NCBI GenBank assembly: GCA_029550925.1 | Contig: JAKPGL010000067.1 | Location: forward strand, 1 to 42,651 | DNA: 42,651 nucleotides | Direction: 5' to 3' | DNA from: Planctomycetota bacterium | GTDB lineage: Bacteria; Planctomycetota; Planctomycetia; Pirellulales; Thermoguttaceae | Shown: positions 33,186 through 41,239 of the stretch, one piece after another | Position numbering within the stretch: position 1 is the first letter of the stretch | How the letters are laid out: every line of letters begins with the position of its first letter | Translations under genes and position numbers: made by a program | The notes under the pieces: model-generated | What the model was told of the DNA's origin: nothing | Seen by the model: the letters and a program-made list of their open reading frames with translations, nothing else | The model's database searches: none

Positions 33186-36100
33186 ATGCCAACCATTTAC
33201 GACAACATCGAGAAGCATTTTTTGGAGGGGCTGGAGAAGGTGATGGAGGGGGCGGTATCGGTCTCCTTTTGTGTGGGGTATTTGCATTTATGGGGCTGGC
33301 GGTTGTTGGCCGAGGGGATTGAGCGGTTGCCGAATCAGCCTGGCAAGCCGCCTTGTCGGATTTTGGTGGGGATGCATCGGCCTCCCGAAACGATTATGCG
33401 GGAAGTCCAAGGCCTTAAAAATTCTTCCAATGGCGGGGAAGAAACGATCGGCGGCTCTTTGCGCACCCAACGAAAAAGAAAGATCGTGGAAGACTTTAAA
33501 CGTCAACTGGAGTTTGGCATTCCGACCAAAGATGCCGAGACCACGCTTCAGCGGTTAGCCGCCCAGTTACGCGCCAAAAAGGTTCAGATCAAATCCTTTT
33601 TACGTTATCCTCTTCATGCCAAGCTCTATTTAGTGGAACGTCGGGATCCGATGGCTTCTCTGGTTGGGTTTGTGGGCAGCAGCAATTTCACTCACCCGGG
33701 CTTAACTGGCCAAGGGGAGCTCAATGTCGATGTGTTGGACCAGGATGCAGCTCAGAAGTTGGCCGATTGGTTTGAACGCCTTTGGCAAGACAATCTCGCC
33801 GTGGATATATCCGCCGAGTTGGCGGAACTGATTGAGAGTAGTTGGGCCTGTCAGCAAAATATCCGACCCTATCTGGTGTATTTGAAGATTGCTTATCATC
33901 TTAGCGAGGAAGCGCGTCAGGCCCCCGGTGAGTTCAAAATGCCGGACATCTTCGCCCAGGAGGAGACGCCCCTATTGGATTTTCAAGAGAAGGCCGTCTT
34001 TCAGGCCGCCAAATATCTTCTCACCCGCGGCGGCGCCTTGCTGGGCGACGTAGTGGGCTTGGGCAAGACCCTTATGGCCATCGCCATTGCCCGTATTCTC
34101 CAGGAGGACGATGATCTCCACAGTACCTTGATTATTTGTCCGCCCAAGTTGAAACCGATGTGGGAGCAATATTGTGAACGGTATAAGCTCATAGGGAAAG
34201 TTTGTTCGCTGGGCCATGTCCAATCGGAATTACCAAGCCTCTCCCGCCATCGCCTGGTGATTATCGATGAAAGCCATAATCTCCGAAATCGCGAAGGGAA
34301 GCGGTATCAGGCCATTCTCGATTACATCGAGCGGAATGAATCCCGCGTGTTGCTTCTGACGGCCACTCCTTTTAACAAGCATTATGAAGACTTGGGTAAT
34401 CAGCTTCGTCTGTTTGTGGACGAGGACCAGGATTTAGGCGTCCGGCCTGAGCGGTTTTTCCAGCAGTGGGCGAAAGAGGGCAAAACCGACGCCGATTTTC
34501 GCGCTCAGTATCAGATTTCTCCCACCACGCTCCGGGCCTTCGAAAAAAGTGAGTATCCCGAAGACTGGCAAGACCTTTTGCGCATGTTTATGGTTCGTCG
34601 TACCCGATCTTACATCCAGCGAAACTACGCTATGTATGATCCAAAAAAAGGCCGTTACTATGTCCTGCTGGGGGGCCAGCCCTTTTATTTGCCTACTCGG
34701 GAGGTCAAGACGGTCGGGTTTTCCGTCCAGGACGATTCCCCCTCGGATCCGTATGCTCAGCTTCTTTCTCAGCAGGTGGTTTCTCTTTTGGAGCGTTTGT
34801 ACTTACCGCGGTATGGACTGATCCACTATCTTCGGCCTGGAGCGGCAGAGACGGCATCTGCGGAGGAAAAAAAGATCATTGCCAATTTGAACCGGGCTGG
34901 TAGGCGGTTGATCGGCGTTTGTCGAACCAACTTTTTCAAACGTCTAGAGTCCAGCGGCTACAGTTTTCTGCTTTCTATTCGTCGGCACATTTTGCGGAAT
35001 CTGGTTACGCTTTATGCTCTTCAGAATGGCTTGCCGATTCCCATCGGCGTGCAGGATGTAGCGGCGATGGACCCAACCCAGGAGGACCGGGATGTCGATG
35101 CATTACTCGAGACGGTCGATCCCGAGCAGGAGCCCGAAGAAGCTCCGGAGAGTGTCGATTCTTCGGTCGATTCCACGGTCTGCCTAGATCGCCTGAAGGA
35201 CCAGGCAAAAGAAATTTACCACAGCTTTCAGCAAAATGCCCGTCGTTTCCAATGGATCGATGGGCGCTTTTTCACTCAGGAACTGTCCAGCGATTTGGAG
35301 GCCGACGTTACGGCCCTGAAGACCATTCTTGATCTGGTGCCCGTTTGGCGTTCTGAGGACGATCAGAAGCTTTGCGAACTCCTCCAGTTGCTCACGGGCA
35401 GGGATCGGGAGGAAAAAGTCCTTATCTTTACTCAGTTTGCCGACACCGCCCACTATCTCGGTCGGCAGCTCAAGCAGCGTGGCGTTACTCAGCTCGAAGT
35501 GGTTACTGGTCAAAGTCCCGACCCCTTGGCGTTGGCCTGCCGGTTTAGTCCTCGAAGTAACAAAGTGGATTTGCGCGGCCAAAATGAACTTCGTGTCCTG
35601 GTGGCCACGGATGTATTGGCCGAGGGCCAAAACCTTCAGGACTGTTATATTGTGGTCAATTACGATTTGCCTTGGGCGATTATTCGGCTGAGTCAGCGGG
35701 TGGGGCGGGTGGATCGGATCGGCCAAACCCACGACACGATCTTCGTCTATTCGTTTCTGCCTGCCGACGGTGTGGAGAGGATCATTGGGCTGCGCCGCCG
35801 ACTTTGCGACCGGCTTCAGATGAACCAGGAAGTCATCGGCACCGACGAATCCTTTTTTGGCGAGGCCGCAGAGAAGGCCTTGCGCGATTTGTATGCCGAG
35901 AATCCTTCTGTATTGAATGGCGACGAAACCGACGAGGACATCGACCTGGCCAGCATGGCCCTTCAGGTCTGGAATAGTGCCTCGGAGGCGGATCGCCGGG
36001 CCGCCGAGGCGTTGCCTTCTTTGGTCAGTACCACTGCTCCGCTTCGAGACAATCCGCCTGCCGGCATGATCACCTATCTTCGTTTTCCCAACGGCCTGGA

Positions 36101-36641
36101 CAGTCTGATTCGCGTCGATTCCCAAGGCCGGGTGGTTTCGCAATCGCTTTCTGCCATTTTCCGGGCGGTGGCCTGCCAACCCGAGACGCCGCCTCTGCCT
36201 CAGGCCCCCAATCATTACGAACTGATCAACTGCTCCGTCCAGGCCGCTTGTGCGGAAAGAGACCAACAAAAAAACCAACCGGGTGGTCAGCTCGGTACCT
36301 ACCGCTCCACCGCCCGAAAAGTCTATGAACGCCTAAAGGCCTTTCGCGAAAAGCTCCTCACCGGGGCCGCCTCCGCCTCGGTACCACTGGAGGACCTGGA
36401 CAAGGTGCTGAGCCAAATGCATCGGTATCCTCTTAAGGAAGGCGCCCGGGACAGTTTCCGCCGTCAGCTCCGGCTCAACATCACCGACCAAGAGCTTGCC
36501 GAAATGGCCCTTCATCTGCTCCAGCAGGAAAAGCTCTGTCAAATCACCGAATCCTCCGCCGACAGCCAGGAACCGCAGATTCTTTGCGCCCTGGGTTTGC
36601 GTCATCCTCATGAGGTTTCCTATTCAGGAGGTAATGAATGA
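33186..36641 (+). CDS. PLD-domain SNF2-type helicase of a putative defence cassette
   Basis: This 1151-residue protein joins two enzymes. Residues 1 to about 215 form a phospholipase D-like domain with one HxK motif (HAKLYL, about 144-149) and the GSSNFT motif shortly after. From about 265 on comes a superfamily 2 SNF2-type motor: Walker A GDVVGLGKT (about 287-295), Walker B variant IIDESHN (about 359), motif III TATPF (about 392), and the C-terminal lobe with LVATDVLAEGQNLQDC and motif VI RVGRVDRIGQ (about 837). The remaining 270 residues are helical and without a recognised domain. AGGAG before the ATG at 33186 fixes the start; an upstream ATG at 33084 is not supported. It is translationally coupled to the methyltransferase. 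Function in nuclease-helicase based restriction is inferred. Confidence 0.88.
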   Translation: MPTIYDNIEKHFLEGLEKVMEGAVSVSFCVGYLHLWGWRLLAEGIERLPNQPGKPPCRILVGMHRPPETIMREVQGLKNSSNGGEETIGGSLRTQRKRKIVEDFKRQLEFGIPTKDAETTLQRLAAQLRAKKVQIKSFLRYPLHAKLYLVERRDPMASLVGFVGSSNFTHPGLTGQGELNVDVLDQDAAQKLADWFERLWQDNLAVDISAELAELIESSWACQQNIRPYLVYLKIAYHLSEEARQAPGEFKMPDIFAQEETPLLDFQEKAVFQAAKYLLTRGGALLGDVVGLGKTLMAIAIARILQEDDDLHSTLIICPPKLKPMWEQYCERYKLIGKVCSLGHVQSELPSLSRHRLVIIDESHNLRNREGKRYQAILDYIERNESRVLLLTATPFNKHYEDLGNQLRLFVDEDQDLGVRPERFFQQWAKEGKTDADFRAQYQISPTTLRAFEKSEYPEDWQDLLRMFMVRRTRSYIQRNYAMYDPKKGRYYVLLGGQPFYLPTREVKTVGFSVQDDSPSDPYAQLLSQQVVSLLERLYLPRYGLIHYLRPGAAETASAEEKKIIANLNRAGRRLIGVCRTNFFKRLESSGYSFLLSIRRHILRNLVTLYALQNGLPIPIGVQDVAAMDPTQEDRDVDALLETVDPEQEPEEAPESVDSSVDSTVCLDRLKDQAKEIYHSFQQNARRFQWIDGRFFTQELSSDLEADVTALKTILDLVPVWRSEDDQKLCELLQLLTGRDREEKVLIFTQFADTAHYLGRQLKQRGVTQLEVVTGQSPDPLALACRFSPRSNKVDLRGQNELRVLVATDVLAEGQNLQDCYIVVNYDLPWAIIRLSQRVGRVDRIGQTHDTIFVYSFLPADGVERIIGLRRRLCDRLQMNQEVIGTDESFFGEAAEKALRDLYAENPSVLNGDETDEDIDLASMALQVWNSASEADRRAAEALPSLVSTTAPLRDNPPAGMITYLRFPNGLDSLIRVDSQGRVVSQSLSAIFRAVACQPETPPLPQAPNHYELINCSVQAACAERDQQKNQPGGQLGTYRSTARKVYERLKAFREKLLTGAASASVPLEDLDKVLSQMHRYPLKEGARDSFRRQLRLNITDQELAEMALHLLQQEKLCQITESSADSQEPQILCALGLRHPHEVSYSGGNE

Positions 36642-39600
36642 GCACGATTTTCGCTTCGGCCAACGATATCAAAGACCAGCTTGATACGATCACCCAGTCC
36701 AATACCTGTTCCGTGTTGCGCAAAATTTTTGCCGAGGTTCTTTGGTGGGACAATTTCTCTGGTTCGCCCATGCCGTTATCGATCGGGGCGCCGGTCTCGT
36801 GTGAGGTTCGGTTGGAGCCGGTGGCTCAGGCCGCGGGGTTACCTGTCTTTTTAGTCCGCTGGCCGAATCCAACTCTTCCTGGGGTAACGGCTCGGCGGGC
36901 TGTCCAGCGGGCTTTGAGCCAACGTTATGTCGAGCATCTGCTTTGTTATTTGACTTCCCAGGCGGACCAATTGGCGTTTGTTTGGGCCCGGCGGCGTCCG
37001 GACGGCAAGGTCGAGCTTCGCACGTTACCCTATCAGGTCGGCGCCCCGGCCCGAACCACCCTGGAGCAATTAGCTCGCCTCCGACTCGCCGAAGGCGAAT
37101 CCACCAGCCTCGCCCCCATCCAACTTCTCGACCGCCTCAACGACGCCTTCAACGTCGAAGCCGTCACCAAAAAGTTCTTTGAAGATTACAAAAGGGTCTT
37201 TGCTGATCTGCAGGATCGGCTGACTCAAGCCACCTCCGACAAGGTTTGGGCGCACGATTACGCCCTGCAACTGCTCAACCGCCTGATGTTTCTCTACTTC
37301 ATCCAGCGCAAAGGTTGGCTCGGAAATAATCCGAACTTTATGGCCGACTTCTGGCAGGCTTACAAATCCTCTGGCCAGCCCGAAAACAGCTTTTTCGACC
37401 GTTGGCTCTCCGTCTTATTCTTCGAGGCGTTCAACAACAAATTCCACGGTGGTCGCCGCTACTTTCCAGAAAAAATCTTTTCCGCCCTTGCACAAGCACC
37501 GTTTCTTAACGGCGGTCTGTTCACCGAAAACGATTTGGACACAAAACACGACCCAAAACTCCCTGACGATTTCTTCAGCGTGCTTTTTGACAAGTTCAAT
37601 GGCGCCACTCCCGGGTTTCTCCAACGCTACAACTTCACCATTGCCGAATCTAACCCCCTGGACATTGAGGTAGCTGTTGACCCCGAAATGATCGGCAAAG
37701 TCTATGAATCCCTGGTCAACATTACCTTTGAAGGGGTCACCGAAGAGGATCTTCGCGGTTCCGCAGGCATTTTCTACACACCGCGCGTTGAGATTGACCT
37801 GATGTGCCGCCTCAGCCTGACCGACGCCCTTGCCAACCGGCTCGGCCAGGACAAAAAGCCGCTCCTCTACGACGCCATTTTCGCCTATGACCCCCCCGAC
37901 AAAGAAGCCGCCGACCACGCCATCGCCAACGAGAATCTCTGGCCGAATCTAAACCAAGTTCTCCGCGAACTCACCGTTTGCGACCCTGCCTGCGGCTCCG
38001 GTTCGTTCTTGGTCGGCATGTTACTGGTGCTCGACGATCTTCAGGCCCGGGCCAACACGCAACTCGGCATCGAAGAAACCCCCTACGAACGCCGCCGCCG
38101 CATCATCGGCGAACAACTCTATGGCGTGGATATCATGGACTGGGCCGTCCACGTCGCCGAACTTCGTCTCTGGCTCCAATTGGTCGTCGAAACCGAACTC
38201 AAACCCGCCGAACTCCATTTCCGACCCCTCCTGCCCAACCTTTCCTTCAAAATCCGCCACGGCGACAGCCTTGTCCAGGAAATCGCCGGGATCGATCTCG
38301 GCCTACATCGCAGTCAACTCGATGTTCCCAACTACCTCAAAGGCAAGATCACCCAACTGAAAAGTAAGAAACTCCGCTTCTACCAGGGCGAAAATGGCCT
38401 TCGGGAAGGGGATCTCAAAAAGGAGGAGCTTGACCTCTTTCGCCAGATTCTTGCCCACAAACAGCAGACCTTACAGGAACAAATCAAAAATCTCACCCAA
38501 CAAATCCAGTCCCCTCCCCAACAGGGCGAACTCGACGGCATCGGCAGTGGCAAGGCCAAAGCAGAAGCACGCAAGCTCGAAGACCAGTGGAAAACCGAAC
38601 GTGCCGAAAAACAGGCCGAACTCCACCGCCTCGAACAAGCTCTCCACGCATTGCAACGTACCCAGCAGGTCCCCTTCGTCTGGGACATCGCCTTTGTGGA
38701 AATCTTCGAAGCTGACAAACGGGGCTTCGACATCGTCATCGGCAATCCGCCTTACGTTCGGCAGGAGATGATCGCTCCGCCCACGCTCAACCCGGCCGAC
38801 TTCGGCGGCGAAACGTCCGACCGCTGGAAAGAGCAGAAGAAAGCCTATAAAGCCAAACTCCAGCAGTCCGTCGCCGCTGCTTGGCCGAAATTCTTCCGCT
38901 ACAATCCCGCCAAGGCCGACTTCCGCAAGCTCGACGGCAAAAGCGACCTCTACATCTACTTCTACCTGCACGGGCTGGCGCTACTGAACCCGCAGGGCAG
39001 CTTCTGCTTTATCACCTCCAACTCCTGGCTCGACGTCGGCTACGGCGCCGACTTGCAGGAGTTTTTGCTCAAGCACAGCCACATCAAATTCATCCTCGAC
39101 AATGAACGCAAGCGCTCCTTCGCTCAGGCCGACGTCAACACGATCATCGCGCTGCTGGGTGCGCCCGATGAGCGCCGCGAGAGCGGCCTGGAGAAAACCG
39201 CCCGCTTCGTCATGTTCAAAGTCCCCTTCGAGGAGGTGCTCGACGCCGAAACGTTTAAGACCCTGGAAGCCGCCACCGAACACCAAAGCACCGACCGCTG
39301 GCGCATCTCCGTCTTACCCCAATGCCAGCTATTTGAGGAAGGCCTCGTCCGCGAGGAGGGCGAGGAGGAAACGCAACGCAAACCCAAACCATCGCGCGGC
39401 CCGCTCATCAAGACCGCCCGCTACGAAGCCAACAAATGGGGCGGCAAATACCTGCGCGCCCCGGAAATCTTCTTCACCATTCTGGAAAAGGGCAAAGGCA
39501 AGCTCGTCCGCCTCGGCGACATCGCCGAAGTACGCTACGGTATCAAGACCGGCGCTGACGGCTGGTTCCACGTCAAAGTGCTACGGCAAGAGGGCAATTT

Positions 39601-40369
39601 GGCTCTAATTAGGTCTGGTGACGGTTCTGAACATTTAGTGGAACAGCAATTTTTACGCCCATTGCTACGTTCGGCGAAAGAGTGTCCTTTTTACGAATTG
39701 CGGATGGAGCATATTGGGCATTTCTTGGTTGTTATAGACGTTCCTTATGATCAGCTTAAAGGGTATAAAGTAAGCGATTACGTTAGGCACGGTGAAACCT
39801 GCTTTTATCCTTCGAGGATAGGGGGTGGTATTCCAGCTACTCGGCCGACTTGCATGGCCCGCGGACGAGAATGGTATCGTCTCGCAATAGACCGCGGGAT
39901 GCCAATAACAGGTTTTTTCTTTAAATTGAGACGCAATATCCATGTCGTTCCCCTAAATTCAATTAATGCCGTGGGTGACGATGCATTGTATGAAATACGC
40001 ACTAGTGTCAACGATTTGATTCCGCTACTCAACTCAACCTTGATGATGTTTTTTCTTGAATTGTATGGGCGAACCCCTGGCGGTGGGAGCGGCCCTCTTG
40101 CGGTTATGGTCGAAGAGGTAAAACAATTGCCTGTATTAACACCCTTGCAATTTTCCGCTAAAGAAATTGAGGTTTTAATTGCAGCCTTTAAATCCATGAA
40201 GGCGAGAGCGGCGCAGCCAGTGACTGACGAAATCCACCAACCCGACCGTCGCGCCCTCGACGACGTGGTGTTCGACGTGTTGGGCTTGACGGCTGGGGAG
40301 CGGGAGGCGGTCTATGAGGCGGTGATGGAGCTGGTCCGCGCCCGCCTTGAAAAAGCAAAAAGTTTGTGA
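36638..40369 (+). CDS. Large class I adenine-type DNA methyltransferase with own target-recognition domain
   Basis: The 1243-residue protein has an N-terminal helical/beta region of unknown role (1 to about 400), then an N6-adenine methylase core. Motif I is VCDPACGSGSFL (about 447-458). Catalytic motif IV is GNPPYVRQE (about 702-710). A long charged coiled-coil insertion (about 590-690) lies between them. The C-terminal part (about 880-1230) is of the TaqI/Eco57I specificity type, with a closing helix near LEKAKSL. The start overlaps the helicase stop by four bases, with AGGAGG upstream. The DNA encoding residues about 988-1186 (39600-40195) is much more AT-rich than the flanks, as expected for an exchanged recognition domain. 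No nuclease motif was found in this protein. It probably marks self DNA for the helicase partner. Confidence 0.9.
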   Translation: MSTIFASANDIKDQLDTITQSNTCSVLRKIFAEVLWWDNFSGSPMPLSIGAPVSCEVRLEPVAQAAGLPVFLVRWPNPTLPGVTARRAVQRALSQRYVEHLLCYLTSQADQLAFVWARRRPDGKVELRTLPYQVGAPARTTLEQLARLRLAEGESTSLAPIQLLDRLNDAFNVEAVTKKFFEDYKRVFADLQDRLTQATSDKVWAHDYALQLLNRLMFLYFIQRKGWLGNNPNFMADFWQAYKSSGQPENSFFDRWLSVLFFEAFNNKFHGGRRYFPEKIFSALAQAPFLNGGLFTENDLDTKHDPKLPDDFFSVLFDKFNGATPGFLQRYNFTIAESNPLDIEVAVDPEMIGKVYESLVNITFEGVTEEDLRGSAGIFYTPRVEIDLMCRLSLTDALANRLGQDKKPLLYDAIFAYDPPDKEAADHAIANENLWPNLNQVLRELTVCDPACGSGSFLVGMLLVLDDLQARANTQLGIEETPYERRRRIIGEQLYGVDIMDWAVHVAELRLWLQLVVETELKPAELHFRPLLPNLSFKIRHGDSLVQEIAGIDLGLHRSQLDVPNYLKGKITQLKSKKLRFYQGENGLREGDLKKEELDLFRQILAHKQQTLQEQIKNLTQQIQSPPQQGELDGIGSGKAKAEARKLEDQWKTERAEKQAELHRLEQALHALQRTQQVPFVWDIAFVEIFEADKRGFDIVIGNPPYVRQEMIAPPTLNPADFGGETSDRWKEQKKAYKAKLQQSVAAAWPKFFRYNPAKADFRKLDGKSDLYIYFYLHGLALLNPQGSFCFITSNSWLDVGYGADLQEFLLKHSHIKFILDNERKRSFAQADVNTIIALLGAPDERRESGLEKTARFVMFKVPFEEVLDAETFKTLEAATEHQSTDRWRISVLPQCQLFEEGLVREEGEEETQRKPKPSRGPLIKTARYEANKWGGKYLRAPEIFFTILEKGKGKLVRLGDIAEVRYGIKTGADGWFHVKVLRQEGNLALIRSGDGSEHLVEQQFLRPLLRSAKECPFYELRMEHIGHFLVVIDVPYDQLKGYKVSDYVRHGETCFYPSRIGGGIPATRPTCMARGREWYRLAIDRGMPITGFFFKLRRNIHVVPLNSINAVGDDALYEIRTSVNDLIPLLNSTLMMFFLELYGRTPGGGSGPLAVMVEEVKQLPVLTPLQFSAKEIEVLIAAFKSMKARAAQPVTDEIHQPDRRALDDVVFDVLGLTAGEREAVYEAVMELVRARLEKAKSL
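40315..40361 (+). repeat. Direct repeat R1, within the methyltransferase 3' end
   Basis: This 47-bp segment encodes part of the C-terminal helix (EAVMELVRARLEK). It recurs at 40724-40770 with two mismatches, offset by 409 bp. The copies flank the HNH gene. Confidence 0.85.
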
Positions 40370-40399
40370 ACACAGAAAGACAGAAAGGAGGTGAGAAAA

Positions 40400-40654
40400 A
40401 TGGCATTTCCAGATGACGTCGTGAAGCAGGCATGGGATCGCGCCGGGGGCCGGTGCGAATGCACCCGCAGAAACCACGGACATCGGGAACGATGCAATCG
40501 ACCGCTTATTTGGTTTTATCGCGGCCTCGAACTGCCGGGCGGATGGGAAGCCCACCATAAGACAGCGGGTAAGGCCGGTGGGGCGGACACGTTGAGTAAT
40601 TGCGAGATTCTTTGCCAAGCGTGCCACAAGGCCACCCAGACGTATGGTAGTTGA
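40400..40654 (+). CDS. Small HNH endonuclease
   Basis: The 84-residue protein is a compact HNH nuclease. It starts with AWDRAGGRCEC, typical of this family. The core beta-beta-alpha-metal motif is EAHHKTA (His52/His53), SNCEILC (Asn67) and CQACHK (His76). Four or more cysteines (19, 21 or 32, then 72 and 75) probably bind a structural zinc. HNH proteins of this size nick or cut double-stranded DNA. The ATG at 40400 is chosen because GGAGG lies eight bases upstream; a GTG at 40391 overlaps that site. It begins 31 bases after the methyltransferase stop and is bracketed by the direct repeats, so it appears to have been added to the operon by a recombination event. Its role as the restriction nuclease is inference. 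Confidence 0.85.
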   Translation: MAFPDDVVKQAWDRAGGRCECTRRNHGHRERCNRPLIWFYRGLELPGGWEAHHKTAGKAGGADTLSNCEILCQACHKATQTYGS

Positions 40655-40723
40655 CCGAACGAAAGCCAAAATTCGCGCGAGGCGTGGAGAGTTATTAACG
40701 CTCTCCATGCCTCAAGCACCGAC

Positions 40724-40770
40724 TGAGGCGGTGATGGAGCTAGTCCGCGCCCGCCTTGAAAAAACAAAAA
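40724..40770 (+). repeat. Direct repeat R2, vestigial methyltransferase 3' end
   Basis: This is the second copy of the 47-bp methyltransferase segment. It lies in a short open frame (ATG at 40644, stop at 40806-40808) that ends EAVMELVRARLEKTKSLL and a few more residues, overlapping the ATG of the next frame (40805). It probably represents the original 3' end of the methyltransferase before the HNH insertion. Confidence 0.8.
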
Positions 40771-40804
40771 GCCTCTTAAAAAAACCACCAATAGGAGGAC
40801 ATCG

Positions 40805-41080
40805 ATGAAACACTTAAATCACCCGAACGTGGTAGAAGCATTTAAGATGCTGCTCGAGGAACTGGACACCGCATTGAAAACCACCCGGCAGCAGCCGACC
40901 TGCCCGCCGAACCCTCGGCATCGGCAGGTCCATAAGACGCCCTATTCCGATCCACGCCTGAACGGGAGCGAACTTTTCGCCGTCCATCGCCTCCAAACCA
41001 CCCCGACCCGGCAGCCTCACACAAACACAATGCAGAGCCCCCTTGCTTTTCAAAAAGAAAACAACGCAACATGTTCATAG
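40805..41080 (+). CDS. Small frame with gene-like start, possibly truncated
   Basis: A good ribosome-binding site (AGGAGG seven bases upstream) and a helix-like beginning (KHLNHPNVVEAFKMLLEEL) suggest a real gene start, coupled to the vestigial methyltransferase end by an ATGA overlap. After about residue 30 the sequence becomes Pro/Thr/Arg-rich and coincides with a palindromic DNA element (40897-40930), so the rest looks like non-coding DNA read as protein. The likely picture is a small gene whose 3' part was lost. No family can be assigned. Confidence 0.35.
   Translation: MKHLNHPNVVEAFKMLLEELDTALKTTRQQPTCPPNPRHRQVHKTPYSDPRLNGSELFAVHRLQTTPTRQPHTNTMQSPLAFQKENNATCS
40897..40930. repeat. Nested hairpin
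   Basis: GACCTGCC (40897-40904) pairs with GGCAGGTC (40923-40930), and an inner GCCGA/TCGGC stem (40906-40910 with 40915-40919) continues it. It interrupts the small frame at 40805. No T run follows, so it is more like a palindromic repeat than a terminator. Confidence 0.5.
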
Positions 41081-41129
41081 TACAGTAGCAGAAGGCTTCG
41101 CGGAGATTGACCAGAGCGGGTGAGCGCGT

Positions 41130-41147
41130 CGGGCGGACAACCGCCCG
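41130..41147. other. GC-rich hairpin in the spacer before the coiled-coil gene
   Basis: CGGGCGG, an ACAA loop and CCGCCCG form a 7-bp perfect stem. It is followed by GC-rich sequence without a T run, so a classic terminator is unlikely. Confidence 0.4.
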
Positions 41148-41181
41148 CGCCAAGCGGCCCGGGTGCGTGAGGGTGGGTTCG

Positions 41182-41236
41182 GTTTCCTTTCGTGGCCGCC
41201 ACGCCCCGGACCGACCCGTTCCGAACGAAAGGAAAC
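41182..41236 (+). promoter_or_regulatory. Inverted repeat that can hide a Shine-Dalgarno site
   Basis: GTTTCCTTTCGT (41182-41193) is the exact complement of ACGAAAGGAAAC (41225-41236), which contains the AAGGAAA ribosome-binding site of the gene starting at 41240. A smaller stem, CGTGG/CCACG (41191-41203), is an alternative partner of part of the first arm. In mRNA the 12-bp pairing would block translation initiation, so a regulated leader is possible. Confidence 0.5.
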
Positions 41237-41239
41237 TTC

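Noticed and set aside
33186-40654. Assignment as a DISARM or BREX system
   Set aside because: The helicase-methylase pair is similar in layout, but no drmA, drmB, brxC or pglZ-like gene is in the window. Genes outside the window cannot be excluded.
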